Shown piece by piece: positions 52,576 to 60,849 of a stretch of 64,000 nt of DNA. Position numbers and translations under genes: made by a program. Source of the stretch: Chryseobacterium vaccae. GTDB lineage: Bacteria; Bacteroidota; Bacteroidia; Flavobacteriales; Weeksellaceae. Numbering within the stretch: the first letter of the stretch is position 1; each line of letters opens with the position of its first letter. The stretch is from assembly GCF_009602705.1 (NCBI RefSeq), contig NZ_VSWH01000001.1, positions 3,534,001 to 3,598,000 of the forward strand, in the 5' to 3' direction. The notes under the pieces are model-generated. The model searched no databases and was not told where the DNA came from. It saw only the letters and a program-made list of their open reading frames with translations.

Positions 52576-52645
52576 AGCTCAGACATCCCACTCAATCCGT
52601 GTTAAGTCTCGAAAATTTATTGTACATTTAAAATAGAAATTTATT

Positions 52646-52840
52646 ATGAAAAAAAGATTCGAATATAAAACAGTTATTATTGAGCCTAAAGGATTTTGGG
52701 GAAATAAATATGAACCTGCTGAAATTGATAAAACTTTAAATCAATACGGAAGTGAGGGTTGGGAACTGGTGACTGCTGAAAGTAGAGATTATGGAGGAAC
52801 TTTTTATGGCGTTATTTATACCTTTAAAAGAGAGCTGTAG
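52646..52840 (+). CDS. DUF4177 domain protein
   Basis: 64 residues: KRFEYKTVIIEPKGFWG, then LNQYGSEGWELVTAE and a final YGVIYTFKREL, the usual DUF4177 strand-helix-strand pattern with the GWELV core. Small cytoplasmic protein of unknown role. It lies between the palindrome and truC. A TACATTTA sequence, one base off the -7 consensus, lies 15 bases before the ATG. Confidence 0.85.
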   Translation: MKKRFEYKTVIIEPKGFWGNKYEPAEIDKTLNQYGSEGWELVTAESRDYGGTFYGVIYTFKREL

Positions 52841-52853
52841 AACTAATTATACT

Positions 52854-52861
52854 TAGTTTTG
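52854..52861 (+). promoter_or_regulatory. -7 box TAGTTTTG, adjacent to the truC start
   Basis: TAnnTTTG match with only four bases (CAAA) before the ATG at 52866, so the mRNA may be nearly leaderless. Confidence 0.45.
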
Positions 52862-52865
52862 CAAA

Positions 52866-53561
52866 ATGTTAGAAATTCTTTATCGCGACGAACACCTCAT
52901 TGCTATCAACAAACCCAGTGGATTATTGGTTCATAAATCTTTTTATGCAGGGGCGGCAGATACTTATGCTATTCAGGAGTTGAAGAAACAGATTGGGCAA
53001 AAAGTGTATCCTGTGCACCGTTTAGACCGAAAGACTTCAGGTGTTCTTCTGTTTACTTTAGATAAAGATACCCTTAGAATCATGAGTGAGCAGTTTGCAT
53101 CACGCGAAGTGGAGAAGAAATACCTGGCAATTCTTCGTGGTTGGACGAAAGAAAAAGAAACCATCGATTATGATTTAATCAATGAAAATGAAGTTAAGCA
53201 AAATGCTGTTACCAACTATCACCGTCTGCAGACTTCGGAAATTGATTTACCTTTTTTAAAACATCAGACTTCCAGATATTGTTTAGTGGAAGCGATCCCT
53301 GAAACGGGACGGTTTCATCAGCTGAGAAAACATTTTAAACATATTTTGCATCCTATTTTAGGCTGCAGAAAACATGGCTGTAATAAACAGAATAAGCTGT
53401 GGCTCCAGACATTTGGTATCAACAAAATGACGCTCCATGCTCATCAATTGATTTTCAATCATCCTGTTACCAACGAAAAAATGATACTGAACGCTACGAT
53501 AGATGAAGAATTCAAAAGGGTAGGAGACCTCCTAAACTTTGACCTGAGCCTGTACTCCTAG
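52866..53561 (+). CDS. truC: RluA-family tRNA pseudouridine synthase TruC
   Basis: 231 residues. Catalytic motif HRLDRKTSGVLLF with Asp54; INKPSGLLVHKSF near the N-terminus; a C-terminal GRFHQLRKHFKHI typical of TruC. There is no S4 domain, and the length fits TruC (pseudouridine 65 in tRNA) better than RluD or RluC. 25 bases after the DUF4177 gene. The 236-base spacer after it (53562-53797) holds only the pyrD promoter. Confidence 0.9.
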   Translation: MLEILYRDEHLIAINKPSGLLVHKSFYAGAADTYAIQELKKQIGQKVYPVHRLDRKTSGVLLFTLDKDTLRIMSEQFASREVEKKYLAILRGWTKEKETIDYDLINENEVKQNAVTNYHRLQTSEIDLPFLKHQTSRYCLVEAIPETGRFHQLRKHFKHILHPILGCRKHGCNKQNKLWLQTFGINKMTLHAHQLIFNHPVTNEKMILNATIDEEFKRVGDLLNFDLSLYS

Positions 53562-53774
53562 CTGTCATTGGGAAATATTTTGATTACCCCATATTTCTTT
53601 CACAGGTCTTTAAAATTTAAGGATTCAAAAAAATATGCATCTTCTGCGAGAGAAAATTTTTAGTCTCAATATTTTCTCTACTACAGATTGTGGTGTTGTC
53701 TTTTATAGATTCTGTTTATAAAACATTTTTCCATAAAATATCATAGGGTAACCATAGATTAATTTTAAATTGAG

Positions 53775-53782
53775 TATTTTTG
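53775..53782 (+). promoter_or_regulatory. -7 box TATTTTTG for pyrD
   Basis: TAnnTTTG match 15 bases before the pyrD ATG. Confidence 0.55.
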
Positions 53783-53797
53783 TAAAACTTTTTTTCA

Positions 53798-54835
53798 ATG
53801 TACAAAAGTATCATCAGACCTGTTCTCTTCAAATTTGATCCCGAGGAAGTTCATCATTTTACATTTTCAATGCTTAAAAATTTTGGATTTCTCACCAAAT
53901 TATTTTTTCCAAAACCTATTGAAGATAAACGTCTGGAAAGAGAAGTTTTCGGCTTAAAATTTAAAAATCCCGTAGGACTGGCGGCCGGTTTTGATAAAAA
54001 TGCCACATTATTCAATGAATTAGGGGACTTAGGTTTCGGATTTGTAGAAATCGGGACGGTAACCCCAAGAGCTCAGGCAGGAAATCCTAAGAAAAGATTA
54101 TTCCGTTTAATTGAAGATGGCGGAATCATCAACAGGATGGGCTTCAACAATGATGGTCTTGAAGCGGCTATCGAAAAGCTGAAAGGCAACAAGGGCAAAA
54201 TAATCATCGGTGGAAATATCGGAAAAAATACAGATACCACTCCGGAAAACTATACCCAGGATTATCTGGACTGTTTTGAAGGTCTTCATCCCCATGTAGA
54301 TTATTTTGTATTGAATGTAAGCTGCCCGAATGTAGGAAGCCACGCCAAATTGGAAGATGTAGACTATCTGCGTGAACTGATTACGGAAGTGAAAAAAATC
54401 AATCAGTCAAAACCTGTACAGAAACCCATATTACTGAAAATCGCTCCGGATCTTAACAACAGCCAATTGGATGAAATTGTTGAGCTGATCGCAGAAACAA
54501 AAATAGACGGAGTGATTGTTTCCAATACCTCCGTAAACAGAGACGGTTTAAAAACTTCGCCGGAAGTATTAGCTCAAATAGGAAACGGAGGCTTAAGCGG
54601 AAAACCTATCCGTGAGAGAAGCACAAAAATGATCCGGTATCTTTCTGAAAAAAGCAACCGTGCGTTCCCAATCATCGGAGTAGGAGGAATTCACTCGGTG
54701 AGAGACGCAATGGAAAAATTAGATGCCGGAGCAAGCTTAATACAGCTATACACCGGATTTATCTATGAAGGCCCGGGACTGATCAGCGAGATCAATAAAG
54801 AACTTTTAAAAAGAGCCGGCAGGTTGCCAAGATAA
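53798..54835 (+). CDS. pyrD: Dihydroorotate dehydrogenase, quinone-dependent (class 2)
   Basis: 345 residues. It oxidises dihydroorotate to orotate with quinone at the inner membrane. The N-terminal helical extension ([20 protein letters not shown]) marks class 2. Visible: [28 protein letters not shown] with catalytic Ser175, and the FMN phosphate motif [10 protein letters not shown]. Complete and monocistronic. Confidence 0.97.
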   Translation: MYKSIIRPVLFKFDPEEVHHFTFSMLKNFGFLTKLFFPKPIEDKRLEREVFGLKFKNPVGLAAGFDKNATLFNELGDLGFGFVEIGTVTPRAQAGNPKKRLFRLIEDGGIINRMGFNNDGLEAAIEKLKGNKGKIIIGGNIGKNTDTTPENYTQDYLDCFEGLHPHVDYFVLNVSCPNVGSHAKLEDVDYLRELITEVKKINQSKPVQKPILLKIAPDLNNSQLDEIVELIAETKIDGVIVSNTSVNRDGLKTSPEVLAQIGNGGLSGKPIRERSTKMIRYLSEKSNRAFPIIGVGGIHSVRDAMEKLDAGASLIQLYTGFIYEGPGLISEINKELLKRAGRLPR

Positions 54836-54840
54836 ATACA

Positions 54841-54869
54841 AAAAGAGAGTCAGTACGGCTCTCTTTTTT
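54841..54869. terminator. Bidirectional terminator after pyrD
   Basis: AAAAGAGAG (54841-54849) pairs with CTCTCTTTT (54859-54867). T and A runs on either side suit both pyrD and the convergent gene, whose stop overlaps its edge. Confidence 0.85.
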
Positions 54870-55755
54870 ATTTTGATCTTACTATGGATGAATTCTTTAT
54901 GTCAACTGTAAATGTATAAGGAGGAGAAGACGCTGATTTACCTACTTTATATTGAATGGTTTTTCTGTCTTTAGATTTTATTTTTGAGGTATCATAAATA
55001 GATTCCAGACAACTTTCTGTCAAAAACTCTTCGTAATTTTTAAAATTCCAGTCTTTTGTAAAGTAAAGAATGCGGTAGCCTTTCTCTCCTTCGCTGGCCC
55101 CGCATCTTCCACAGGCATTAAAGTTGGAAGTATGCTCAAAATACAGCAAAACTCTGTTCCCGTTTTCCCCCGATGTATAGGAAATCAATTCATTCCCGCC
55201 GGCCTGGTTAATAAAATCGAAGGTATTGATCTTTTTATTATTAGGCAGAGACAGATAATTGTTATAACGATAGATCATGTTATTTTCAGTAAGAAGTTCT
55301 GCCGGTTGAACTTTTTTGCCCAGATGAAAGCTGCCGGAAATTATACTTTTTTTTGTGTAGTCACGATCGAAGAGAATATATTCTTTAGGATTCAATGCCT
55401 GAGCGAGTTCGTTCGTTTTCTCCATTTTCTGTGGGGAGGTGATCTGCTCTTTAAGTTTTTGAGAATTCAGTTTTTGCTGAGTTCCGAAATTATACAATGA
55501 CAGTTTGCCATAATCATAAACTCCGGTCAGAGGGATTTTCTTCTGATACTTATCATAGTAATACCAGCCATCTACAAAATACTGATACAGGCTGCAATCT
55601 GCGATACCCGCATAATTAAGCTGCATGGTAATAGGGATTCCTGCAATCTGGCCTTTGAAAATCTGTGATGAATCCGTTACAGATTTCAATTCAATCTTTT
55701 GACTGAAACAGCCAATAAAAAAGGAAAGGAATAATACAATAAACGTTTTTTTCAT
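54868..55755 (-). CDS. Hypothetical exported protein
   Basis: 295 residues from MKKTFIVLFLSFFIGCFSQ, a signal peptide (SPI after FSQ, or SPII at the Cys of IGC). The body has MQLNYAGIADCSLYQYFVDG and a Cys pair in NACGRCGASEGEKG that could bind metal or form a disulfide. Family not recognised. It starts 16 bases after the DUF445 gene stop and is likely co-transcribed with it. A longer frame to 55821 overlaps that gene and is not used. Confidence 0.65.
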   Translation of the reverse strand: MKKTFIVLFLSFFIGCFSQKIELKSVTDSSQIFKGQIAGIPITMQLNYAGIADCSLYQYFVDGWYYYDKYQKKIPLTGVYDYGKLSLYNFGTQQKLNSQKLKEQITSPQKMEKTNELAQALNPKEYILFDRDYTKKSIISGSFHLGKKVQPAELLTENNMIYRYNNYLSLPNNKKINTFDFINQAGGNELISYTSGENGNRVLLYFEHTSNFNACGRCGASEGEKGYRILYFTKDWNFKNYEEFLTESCLESIYDTSKIKSKDRKTIQYKVGKSASSPPYTFTVDIKNSSIVRSK

Positions 55756-55771
55756 GGCTAGTTTTTCAGTT

Positions 55772-57016
55772 TTAAAGGAAGAAATGGGCAATCGTATAGA
55801 TGATAAGCCCCACCAGACCACCTACCAGAGTTCCATTAACACGGATAAACTGCAGATCTTTTCCAACTTCCAGTTCCAGTTTTTCACTCAGTTCTTTTCC
55901 CTGCCAGTTTCCAACCGTTGTACTGATGAGGTTTCCGAACTGATGGGTATTTTTAAGAATATATTTGTAAGCCGTAACGCGAACCCAGTGGTCAATTTTG
56001 TTCTGAAGACTTTCATCTGTCTTTAAATTCTGTGCAAACTTATTCAGGTTTTTAGAAAGATAGTTTTTTAATGCAGAATGTTCTTCCTGCAACTCCTTCA
56101 TCAGCGTTTTTTTGATAGAAATCCAGATGTCGTTGGAATATTCTTCCAGTTTATCATTTTTCAGAAGTCCGTTTTTGATGGTTTTAAATTCGTCGTTCCA
56201 TTTTGGATCTTCTTTAAGATCAACAGAAAATTCATGAATTTTTTGTGTAATCAGCGTTCTCACTTCATGCTGAGGGCTTTCTTCTATTTCCTTGAAAAAA
56301 TCAGAAAGTCCGTCTGCAATCTTGTCTGCAATTTTATTGTCTACAAAAGACGGAATAAACGTGTAGCTTCCTTTTTTTACCCGGTCTTTAATCATTTCAT
56401 CATTTTCCAGAATATATTCCTTGATCTGTCTTGAAAGGTTGGTGATGATCCTCTGATGGTCATTTTTTTCCAGAATATAACCGATCCCGTTTCCTACTAC
56501 TTTATTGAGTTGAATATCATCTGTCATTTCAGACACTTTTTTGCTGATAAACTGGCTCACTGTCATATCATCAAGTTTATTCAGAATGTCAAGAACAATA
56601 TCCGAAATATTTCTGATCAGAATATTCTGATTCTTTTCTTTCCCCAGCCAATCTCCTACGAAGTTTGAAATTTTAAGCTTCTGAATATAGGGACGGATAT
56701 TCTGAGGAGACAGGAAATTGCTCACCACAAAACTTCCGAGATTATCTCCCAACCGTTGTTTGCTATTCTCAATCAGATTGGTATGAGGAATAGGAATTCC
56801 CAAAGGATGGCGGAATAAAGCGGTAACAGCAAACCAGTCTGCAAGCGCTCCGACCATCGCTGCTTCTGCAAAAGCACGCACATAGCCGATCCAATGAGAA
56901 GTATTGGACTTCTGTAATAGGCTGGTCACAATGAAAATCACCGCCATCAGAACAAATAATCCTGTGGCAAATGCTTTATATTTTCTGAGCTGTTTTCTTT
57001 TTGCGTCATCATTCAT
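55772..57016 (-). CDS. DUF445 membrane protein
   Basis: 414 residues from MNDDAKRKQLRKYKAFATGL. Two N-terminal membrane helices with the family mark WIGYVRAFAEAAMVGALADWFAVTALF, an isoleucine-rich helical middle with repeated SQFI/IG segments, and a C-terminal helix (GGLVGLIIYTIAHFF). Function unknown; the family is widespread. A TAAATTTG box ends five bases before the ATG at 57016, which rules out an upstream start at 57055 and suggests a near-leaderless mRNA. Confidence 0.9.
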   Translation of the reverse strand: MNDDAKRKQLRKYKAFATGLFVLMAVIFIVTSLLQKSNTSHWIGYVRAFAEAAMVGALADWFAVTALFRHPLGIPIPHTNLIENSKQRLGDNLGSFVVSNFLSPQNIRPYIQKLKISNFVGDWLGKEKNQNILIRNISDIVLDILNKLDDMTVSQFISKKVSEMTDDIQLNKVVGNGIGYILEKNDHQRIITNLSRQIKEYILENDEMIKDRVKKGSYTFIPSFVDNKIADKIADGLSDFFKEIEESPQHEVRTLITQKIHEFSVDLKEDPKWNDEFKTIKNGLLKNDKLEEYSNDIWISIKKTLMKELQEEHSALKNYLSKNLNKFAQNLKTDESLQNKIDHWVRVTAYKYILKNTHQFGNLISTTVGNWQGKELSEKLELEVGKDLQFIRVNGTLVGGLVGLIIYTIAHFFL

Positions 57017-57021
57017 ATTCT

Positions 57022-57029
57022 CAAATTTA
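57022..57029 (-). promoter_or_regulatory. -7 box TAAATTTG, adjacent to the DUF445 start
   Basis: Exact TAnnTTTG on the minus strand with five bases between box and ATG. Confidence 0.5.
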
Positions 57030-57187
57030 CTAAATTTGACTATCAAATCATTCAATATTTAAACCATAAAAGATAGAAACGTGTCTCTGAAAAATGCAAA
57101 TAAGCAGAAAATTAAAGATTTTCAAAATCTGAAGTGCTTTTACATCTCCTCTCTCTTTTGTGGATAAGATACAAGAATTTAAAACTT

Positions 57188-57718
57188 ATGATGAGATTTT
57201 TAGTTTACATCATCATATTAATTTTTCTGCAAGGATGCAGGCAGAAACATCAACCCCTTAAAATCACCTCCATGGAAAATAAAGAAGCAAAAAATAATCC
57301 ATACTATTCCAGAACAGATACCACAAAACTCAACATTTCCAATGATGAATGGAAGAAAATCCTCGCTCCTGATCTTTATGCTATTGCCAGAGAAGCCGCT
57401 ACAGAAAGAGCTTTCACCGGAAAGTACAATGAATTTGATGAAATCGGGGAATATTATTGTTCCGTTTGTGGAAATCATCTGTTCCGTTCTACTTCTAAAT
57501 TTGCCAGCAGTTGCGGATGGCCGAGTTTTTTTGAAGCCGATAAAGAAGGCGTTTATTACAAACGAGATCTTGCCTATGGGATGGACAGGGTAGAAGTACT
57601 ATGCAAAAGATGCGATTCTCATCTGGGACATGTTTTTGATGACGGTCCGAAACCTACAGGACTGCGTTATTGTATGAACTCTGTGAGTTTAGAATTCGTC
57701 CCGAATTCTGAAAAATAG
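57188..57718 (+). CDS. msrB: Lipoprotein methionine-R-sulfoxide reductase MsrB
   Basis: 176 residues. Lipoprotein signal MMRFLVYIIILIFLQGC, then the MsrB domain (about 45-170): zinc-binding CxxC pairs CSVC and CKRC, CGWPSF, HVFDDGPKPTGLRYC, and catalytic Cys in RYCMNSVSL. It repairs Met-R-sulfoxide in proteins. The lipid anchor places it in the periplasm, unlike the usual cytoplasmic form. An ATG exists at 57134 but would hide the lipobox. 17 bases before the DUF7079-like gene. Confidence 0.93.
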   Translation: MMRFLVYIIILIFLQGCRQKHQPLKITSMENKEAKNNPYYSRTDTTKLNISNDEWKKILAPDLYAIAREAATERAFTGKYNEFDEIGEYYCSVCGNHLFRSTSKFASSCGWPSFFEADKEGVYYKRDLAYGMDRVEVLCKRCDSHLGHVFDDGPKPTGLRYCMNSVSLEFVPNSEK

Positions 57719-57735
57719 TTTTTTAACTGAATGAT

Positions 57736-58125
57736 ATGGAAGTGCTGGAGCTCACGGATGAACGGAAAATGGTTTGGAAGGCATTATCCGAATTATACCT
57801 GGATACGGAACTTCAGGAATCAGATTTTCATTATGTAGCTCTTACGTTTTTTAAAAGTCCCTTCACTTTTGAAGAAATTAGAAAAATTGATCAATATGAA
57901 GTTTTTCCTGTTCTCTTTTTCAATCTATTAGATCCGGCCGGAGAATGGGCTGGCTTTGAGGAAAAAAGATTAGTTAAAAATATTATAAGCTGGCTCGGCT
58001 CAAGAAGTCAGTTGGATATTTTTGCGCTCAAATGTATTTATCCTATTTATGAACCGATAAATAGGAGTTATTGGAAAAAACTGAAAGAGGTTTATAATCA
58101 AATAGATGAATCATCGCACCGTTAA
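57736..58125 (+). CDS. Hypothetical protein, DUF7079-like
   Basis: 129 residues, cytoplasmic. It starts MEVLELTDERKMVWKALSEL, with the helical opening and LDTEL pattern of the small family I recall as DUF7079; the naming is not certain. C-terminal basic helix. Probably in one transcript with msrB. Confidence 0.6.
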   Translation: MEVLELTDERKMVWKALSELYLDTELQESDFHYVALTFFKSPFTFEEIRKIDQYEVFPVLFFNLLDPAGEWAGFEEKRLVKNIISWLGSRSQLDIFALKCIYPIYEPINRSYWKKLKEVYNQIDESSHR

Positions 58126-58184
58126 AGTTTCTTAAATTGAGTTAAACTTTTTAGAGTTATAATCTGCTGGTAATTATGTTTTTA

Positions 58185-58192
58185 TAATTTTG
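58185..58192 (+). promoter_or_regulatory. -7 box TAATTTTG for the L,D-transpeptidase-like gene
   Basis: TAnnTTTG match 31 bases before the ATG at 58224. Confidence 0.55.
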
Positions 58193-58223
58193 CCTCACTA
58201 ATTTGGAATTAATATAGTATTGA

Positions 58224-58982
58224 ATGAAAGGATTTTATAGCGTATTAGGCCTTGTTTACATGGTCACGACTTCATTCTATCTTTCTCCCAGACCGGCAGT
58301 AAAGAATGAGAATGTCCCCACAGTAAAAACTGAAAGAGTAACCGACACGAAATCTGAGAAGACTACAGCTGCTGTATCTTCGTCAGAAGCATTATTCCAA
58401 TCTATTGCATTTGATCCTGATCACGAAATGAACTTCGAAGTTTTCTCAAAAGCACTGACAGGATTTGAAAATCTGAAAAAAGCAGGATTGCTCAATCAGG
58501 AGTCGCATTTACTAACCATCTGCGATTTTTCTATGTCCTCTAATACAAAAAGACTTTGGGTAATTGATCTTAACGACAAAAAAGTATTGTTCAACTCACT
58601 GGTTGCCCACGGAAAAAATACCGGCGAAGAATTTGCTACGAATTTTTCTAATACGGAAAGTTCGCAGCAGAGCAGCATGGGATTTTATATCACAGATGCA
58701 ACCTATAGAGGCGATAACGGATTTTCTTTAAGATTGCTGGGAATGGATAAAGGTTTTAATGATGCCGCATACAGAAGAGCAATTGTAATGCATGGAGCAG
58801 ATTATGTAAGTGAACAATTTGCCGCAACGCACAAAAGAATCGGAAGAAGCTGGGGATGTCCTGCTATTCCGAGAGATCTTACACAGCCCATCATTAATAC
58901 CATCAAAGGAAGAAATCTTCTCTTTATTTATTATCCCGACCAGAAATACCTTTCTTCGTCGGAATGGCTAAAAGAAGCATAA
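58224..58982 (+). CDS. Murein L,D-transpeptidase catalytic domain protein (YkuD-related)
   Basis: 252 residues. A hydrophobic N-terminal segment (signal or anchor) and a linker, then the catalytic domain: IDLNDKKVLFNSLVAHG, MGFYITDATYRG, VMHGADYVSEQF with the conserved His, and SWGCPAIPRD with the catalytic Cys, the YkuD-like HxG...SxGC pattern in its divergent 'murein L,D-transpeptidase catalytic domain' form. Likely periplasmic, making or trimming peptide cross-links. Terminator directly after. Confidence 0.9.
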   Translation: MKGFYSVLGLVYMVTTSFYLSPRPAVKNENVPTVKTERVTDTKSEKTTAAVSSSEALFQSIAFDPDHEMNFEVFSKALTGFENLKKAGLLNQESHLLTICDFSMSSNTKRLWVIDLNDKKVLFNSLVAHGKNTGEEFATNFSNTESSQQSSMGFYITDATYRGDNGFSLRLLGMDKGFNDAAYRRAIVMHGADYVSEQFAATHKRIGRSWGCPAIPRDLTQPIINTIKGRNLLFIYYPDQKYLSSSEWLKEA

Positions 58983-59021
58983 AAATAAAAGCAGTCAATT
59001 TAATGGCTGCTTTTATTTTTT
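58983..59021 (+). terminator. Terminator after the L,D-transpeptidase-like gene
   Basis: AAATAAAAGCAG (58983-58994) pairs with CTGCTTTTATTT (59007-59018), a 12-bp stem, then further T residues. Confidence 0.85.
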
Positions 59022-59091
59022 ATTAGTATGAGATTCTATATTATAATAACCCCTAATATCTGCTAGATCAGCGAGAAAATAAAAACTCCCT

Positions 59092-60333
59092 TTATTTAAA
59101 CTTCTTGAAAATCAAAGTGGCATTGTGCCCACCAAATCCAAAAGCATTACTCAAAGCATAATTGATCTCCTTCTCTTTAGCCTCTCCAAAAACAATATTG
59201 ACATCTTTCGGAATATTTTCATCAATTTTATGAAGGTTAATCGTTGGTGGAATAATTCCGTTTTCCACAGCTTTGATGGATAGGATGGCTTCTGCCGCCC
59301 CTGCCGCTCCTAATAAATGTCCGGTCATAGACTTGGTGGCACTAATGTCGAGCTTTTTACTGCCGTTAAACAGCTTGCTGATCCCTTTCAATTCCACAAG
59401 ATCGCCAAGCGGAGTAGAAGTGGCATGAGGATTCAGATAATCAATATCTTCAGCATTAATTCCTGCTTCATTAAGTGCGAGCTGCATCGCTTTAATGGCT
59501 CCTACACCATCAGGATGAGGTGCGGTCATATGATAAGCATCGGCAGTCATAGCCGCCCCAACTAGCTCTGCATAAATTCTGGCTCCTCTTGCTTTAGCGT
59601 GTTCGTATTCTTCCAGAACCAGTGCTCCTGCACCTTCTCCCATAACAAAGCCGTCTCTGTCTGCATCATAAGGACGGCTGGCTGTAGCCGGATCATCATT
59701 TCTGGTGGACATGGCCTTCATAATGGAAAAACCTCCTATTGATGCCGGAGAAATGGCCGCTTCTGAACCTCCGCTGATAATTACTTTCGCTTTCCCCAGA
59801 CGGATATAATTAAAGGCATCCATCAATGCTGTATTTCCCGTTGCACAGGCTGAAATCGTGGTATAATTGATTCCCTGAAGACCGAATTTCATAGAAATCA
59901 TTCCCGAAGCCATATTAGCAATGAATTTAGGAACAAAGAACGGATTGAATCTTGGCGTTCCGTCTCCTTTCGCAAATTCCATCAGTTCGCTTTCAAAGGT
60001 CCACATACCACCCTGCCCTGTTCCCCAGATCACTCCCGTATCAAAAGGGTCCATATTCGGAAGGTCAAGCCCTGAATCCTGAATGGCCTCTGCAGATGAA
60101 TACAGGGCATATTGGGTAAACAGGTCGCTTCTTTTTATTTCGTTATGGGTGAGGTGGACTTTCGGGTCAAAGTTTTTAACCTCACAGGCAAAATGTACTT
60201 TAAATTTCTCTGAGTCAAAATGAGTAATGATTCCTGCACCGCTAACTCCGTTAATACTGTTGTGCCAAAAATCTTCGACATTGTTTCCCAAAGGCGTCAC
60301 TGCGCCCAGTCCTGTAATGACAACTCTTTTCAT
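59092..60333 (-). CDS. fabF: 3-oxoacyl-[acyl-carrier-protein] synthase II
   Basis: 413 residues. It condenses malonyl-ACP with acyl-ACP in fatty-acid elongation. Catalytic Cys163 in ISACATGNTA; His in NPHATSTPLGD (about 304) and in KSMTGHLLGAAG (about 341). All intact. acpP, the usual neighbour of fabF, is not present; instead a thioesterase and a thiolase lie upstream on the same strand (81-base gap), so it may be a second KAS II serving a special acyl product. That is inference. Confidence 0.93.
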   Translation of the reverse strand: MKRVVITGLGAVTPLGNNVEDFWHNSINGVSGAGIITHFDSEKFKVHFACEVKNFDPKVHLTHNEIKRSDLFTQYALYSSAEAIQDSGLDLPNMDPFDTGVIWGTGQGGMWTFESELMEFAKGDGTPRFNPFFVPKFIANMASGMISMKFGLQGINYTTISACATGNTALMDAFNYIRLGKAKVIISGGSEAAISPASIGGFSIMKAMSTRNDDPATASRPYDADRDGFVMGEGAGALVLEEYEHAKARGARIYAELVGAAMTADAYHMTAPHPDGVGAIKAMQLALNEAGINAEDIDYLNPHATSTPLGDLVELKGISKLFNGSKKLDISATKSMTGHLLGAAGAAEAILSIKAVENGIIPPTINLHKIDENIPKDVNIVFGEAKEKEINYALSNAFGFGGHNATLIFKKFK

Positions 60334-60413
60334 ATATACGTATCTATCTTTTTAAGGGTCATAAGTCGCCACCATCTTTTTGTTTGAAAGAATCAATGAT
60401 GGTGATTTCATAC

Positions 60414-60839
60414 TTAGTTATTAATTTTGAATAAATTGGAGGTTCCTCTGGCAATAAGCCTTGTCTTGTCTGCATTCCATATTTCGCATTGGGCATTCAC
60501 AAACTGCCGGCCTCTTTTTATAATTTTTGTTTCGGCTACAATATTATCATTTTCTTTTGCAGTTGAGAAATAATCAATCACATTATTGATGGTGGTGATG
60601 AAAGAATTTTCATTCAGAGAAAACATAGTAGCTCCAATGATATCGTCAATAATGGCTGCTGTTACACCGCCGTGAAGATTTCCGATCGGGTTCAGCCATT
60701 CCGGCCTTACCGTATACTGAAATTGAAGATGTCCTTCTTCCGCAGAAATGACAACTGGATTAAGCCATTTCATAAAGGGTGATGGCGACTGGCTGAATTC
60801 TTTTCCTATAAATTGCTGAAGCTGTGTTAATCTGTCCAT
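60414..60839 (-). CDS. PaaI-type hotdog thioesterase
   Basis: 141 residues. The hotdog signature is LNPIGNLHGGVTAAIIDDIIG (about 50-70), with the HGG motif and a conserved Asp of the PaaI/YdiI group. It hydrolyses acyl- or aryl-CoA. 10 bases after the thiolase gene and co-transcribed with it. Confidence 0.88.
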   Translation of the reverse strand: MDRLTQLQQFIGKEFSQSPSPFMKWLNPVVISAEEGHLQFQYTVRPEWLNPIGNLHGGVTAAIIDDIIGATMFSLNENSFITTINNVIDYFSTAKENDNIVAETKIIKRGRQFVNAQCEIWNADKTRLIARGTSNLFKINN

Positions 60840-60849
60840 ATATTTTGTA

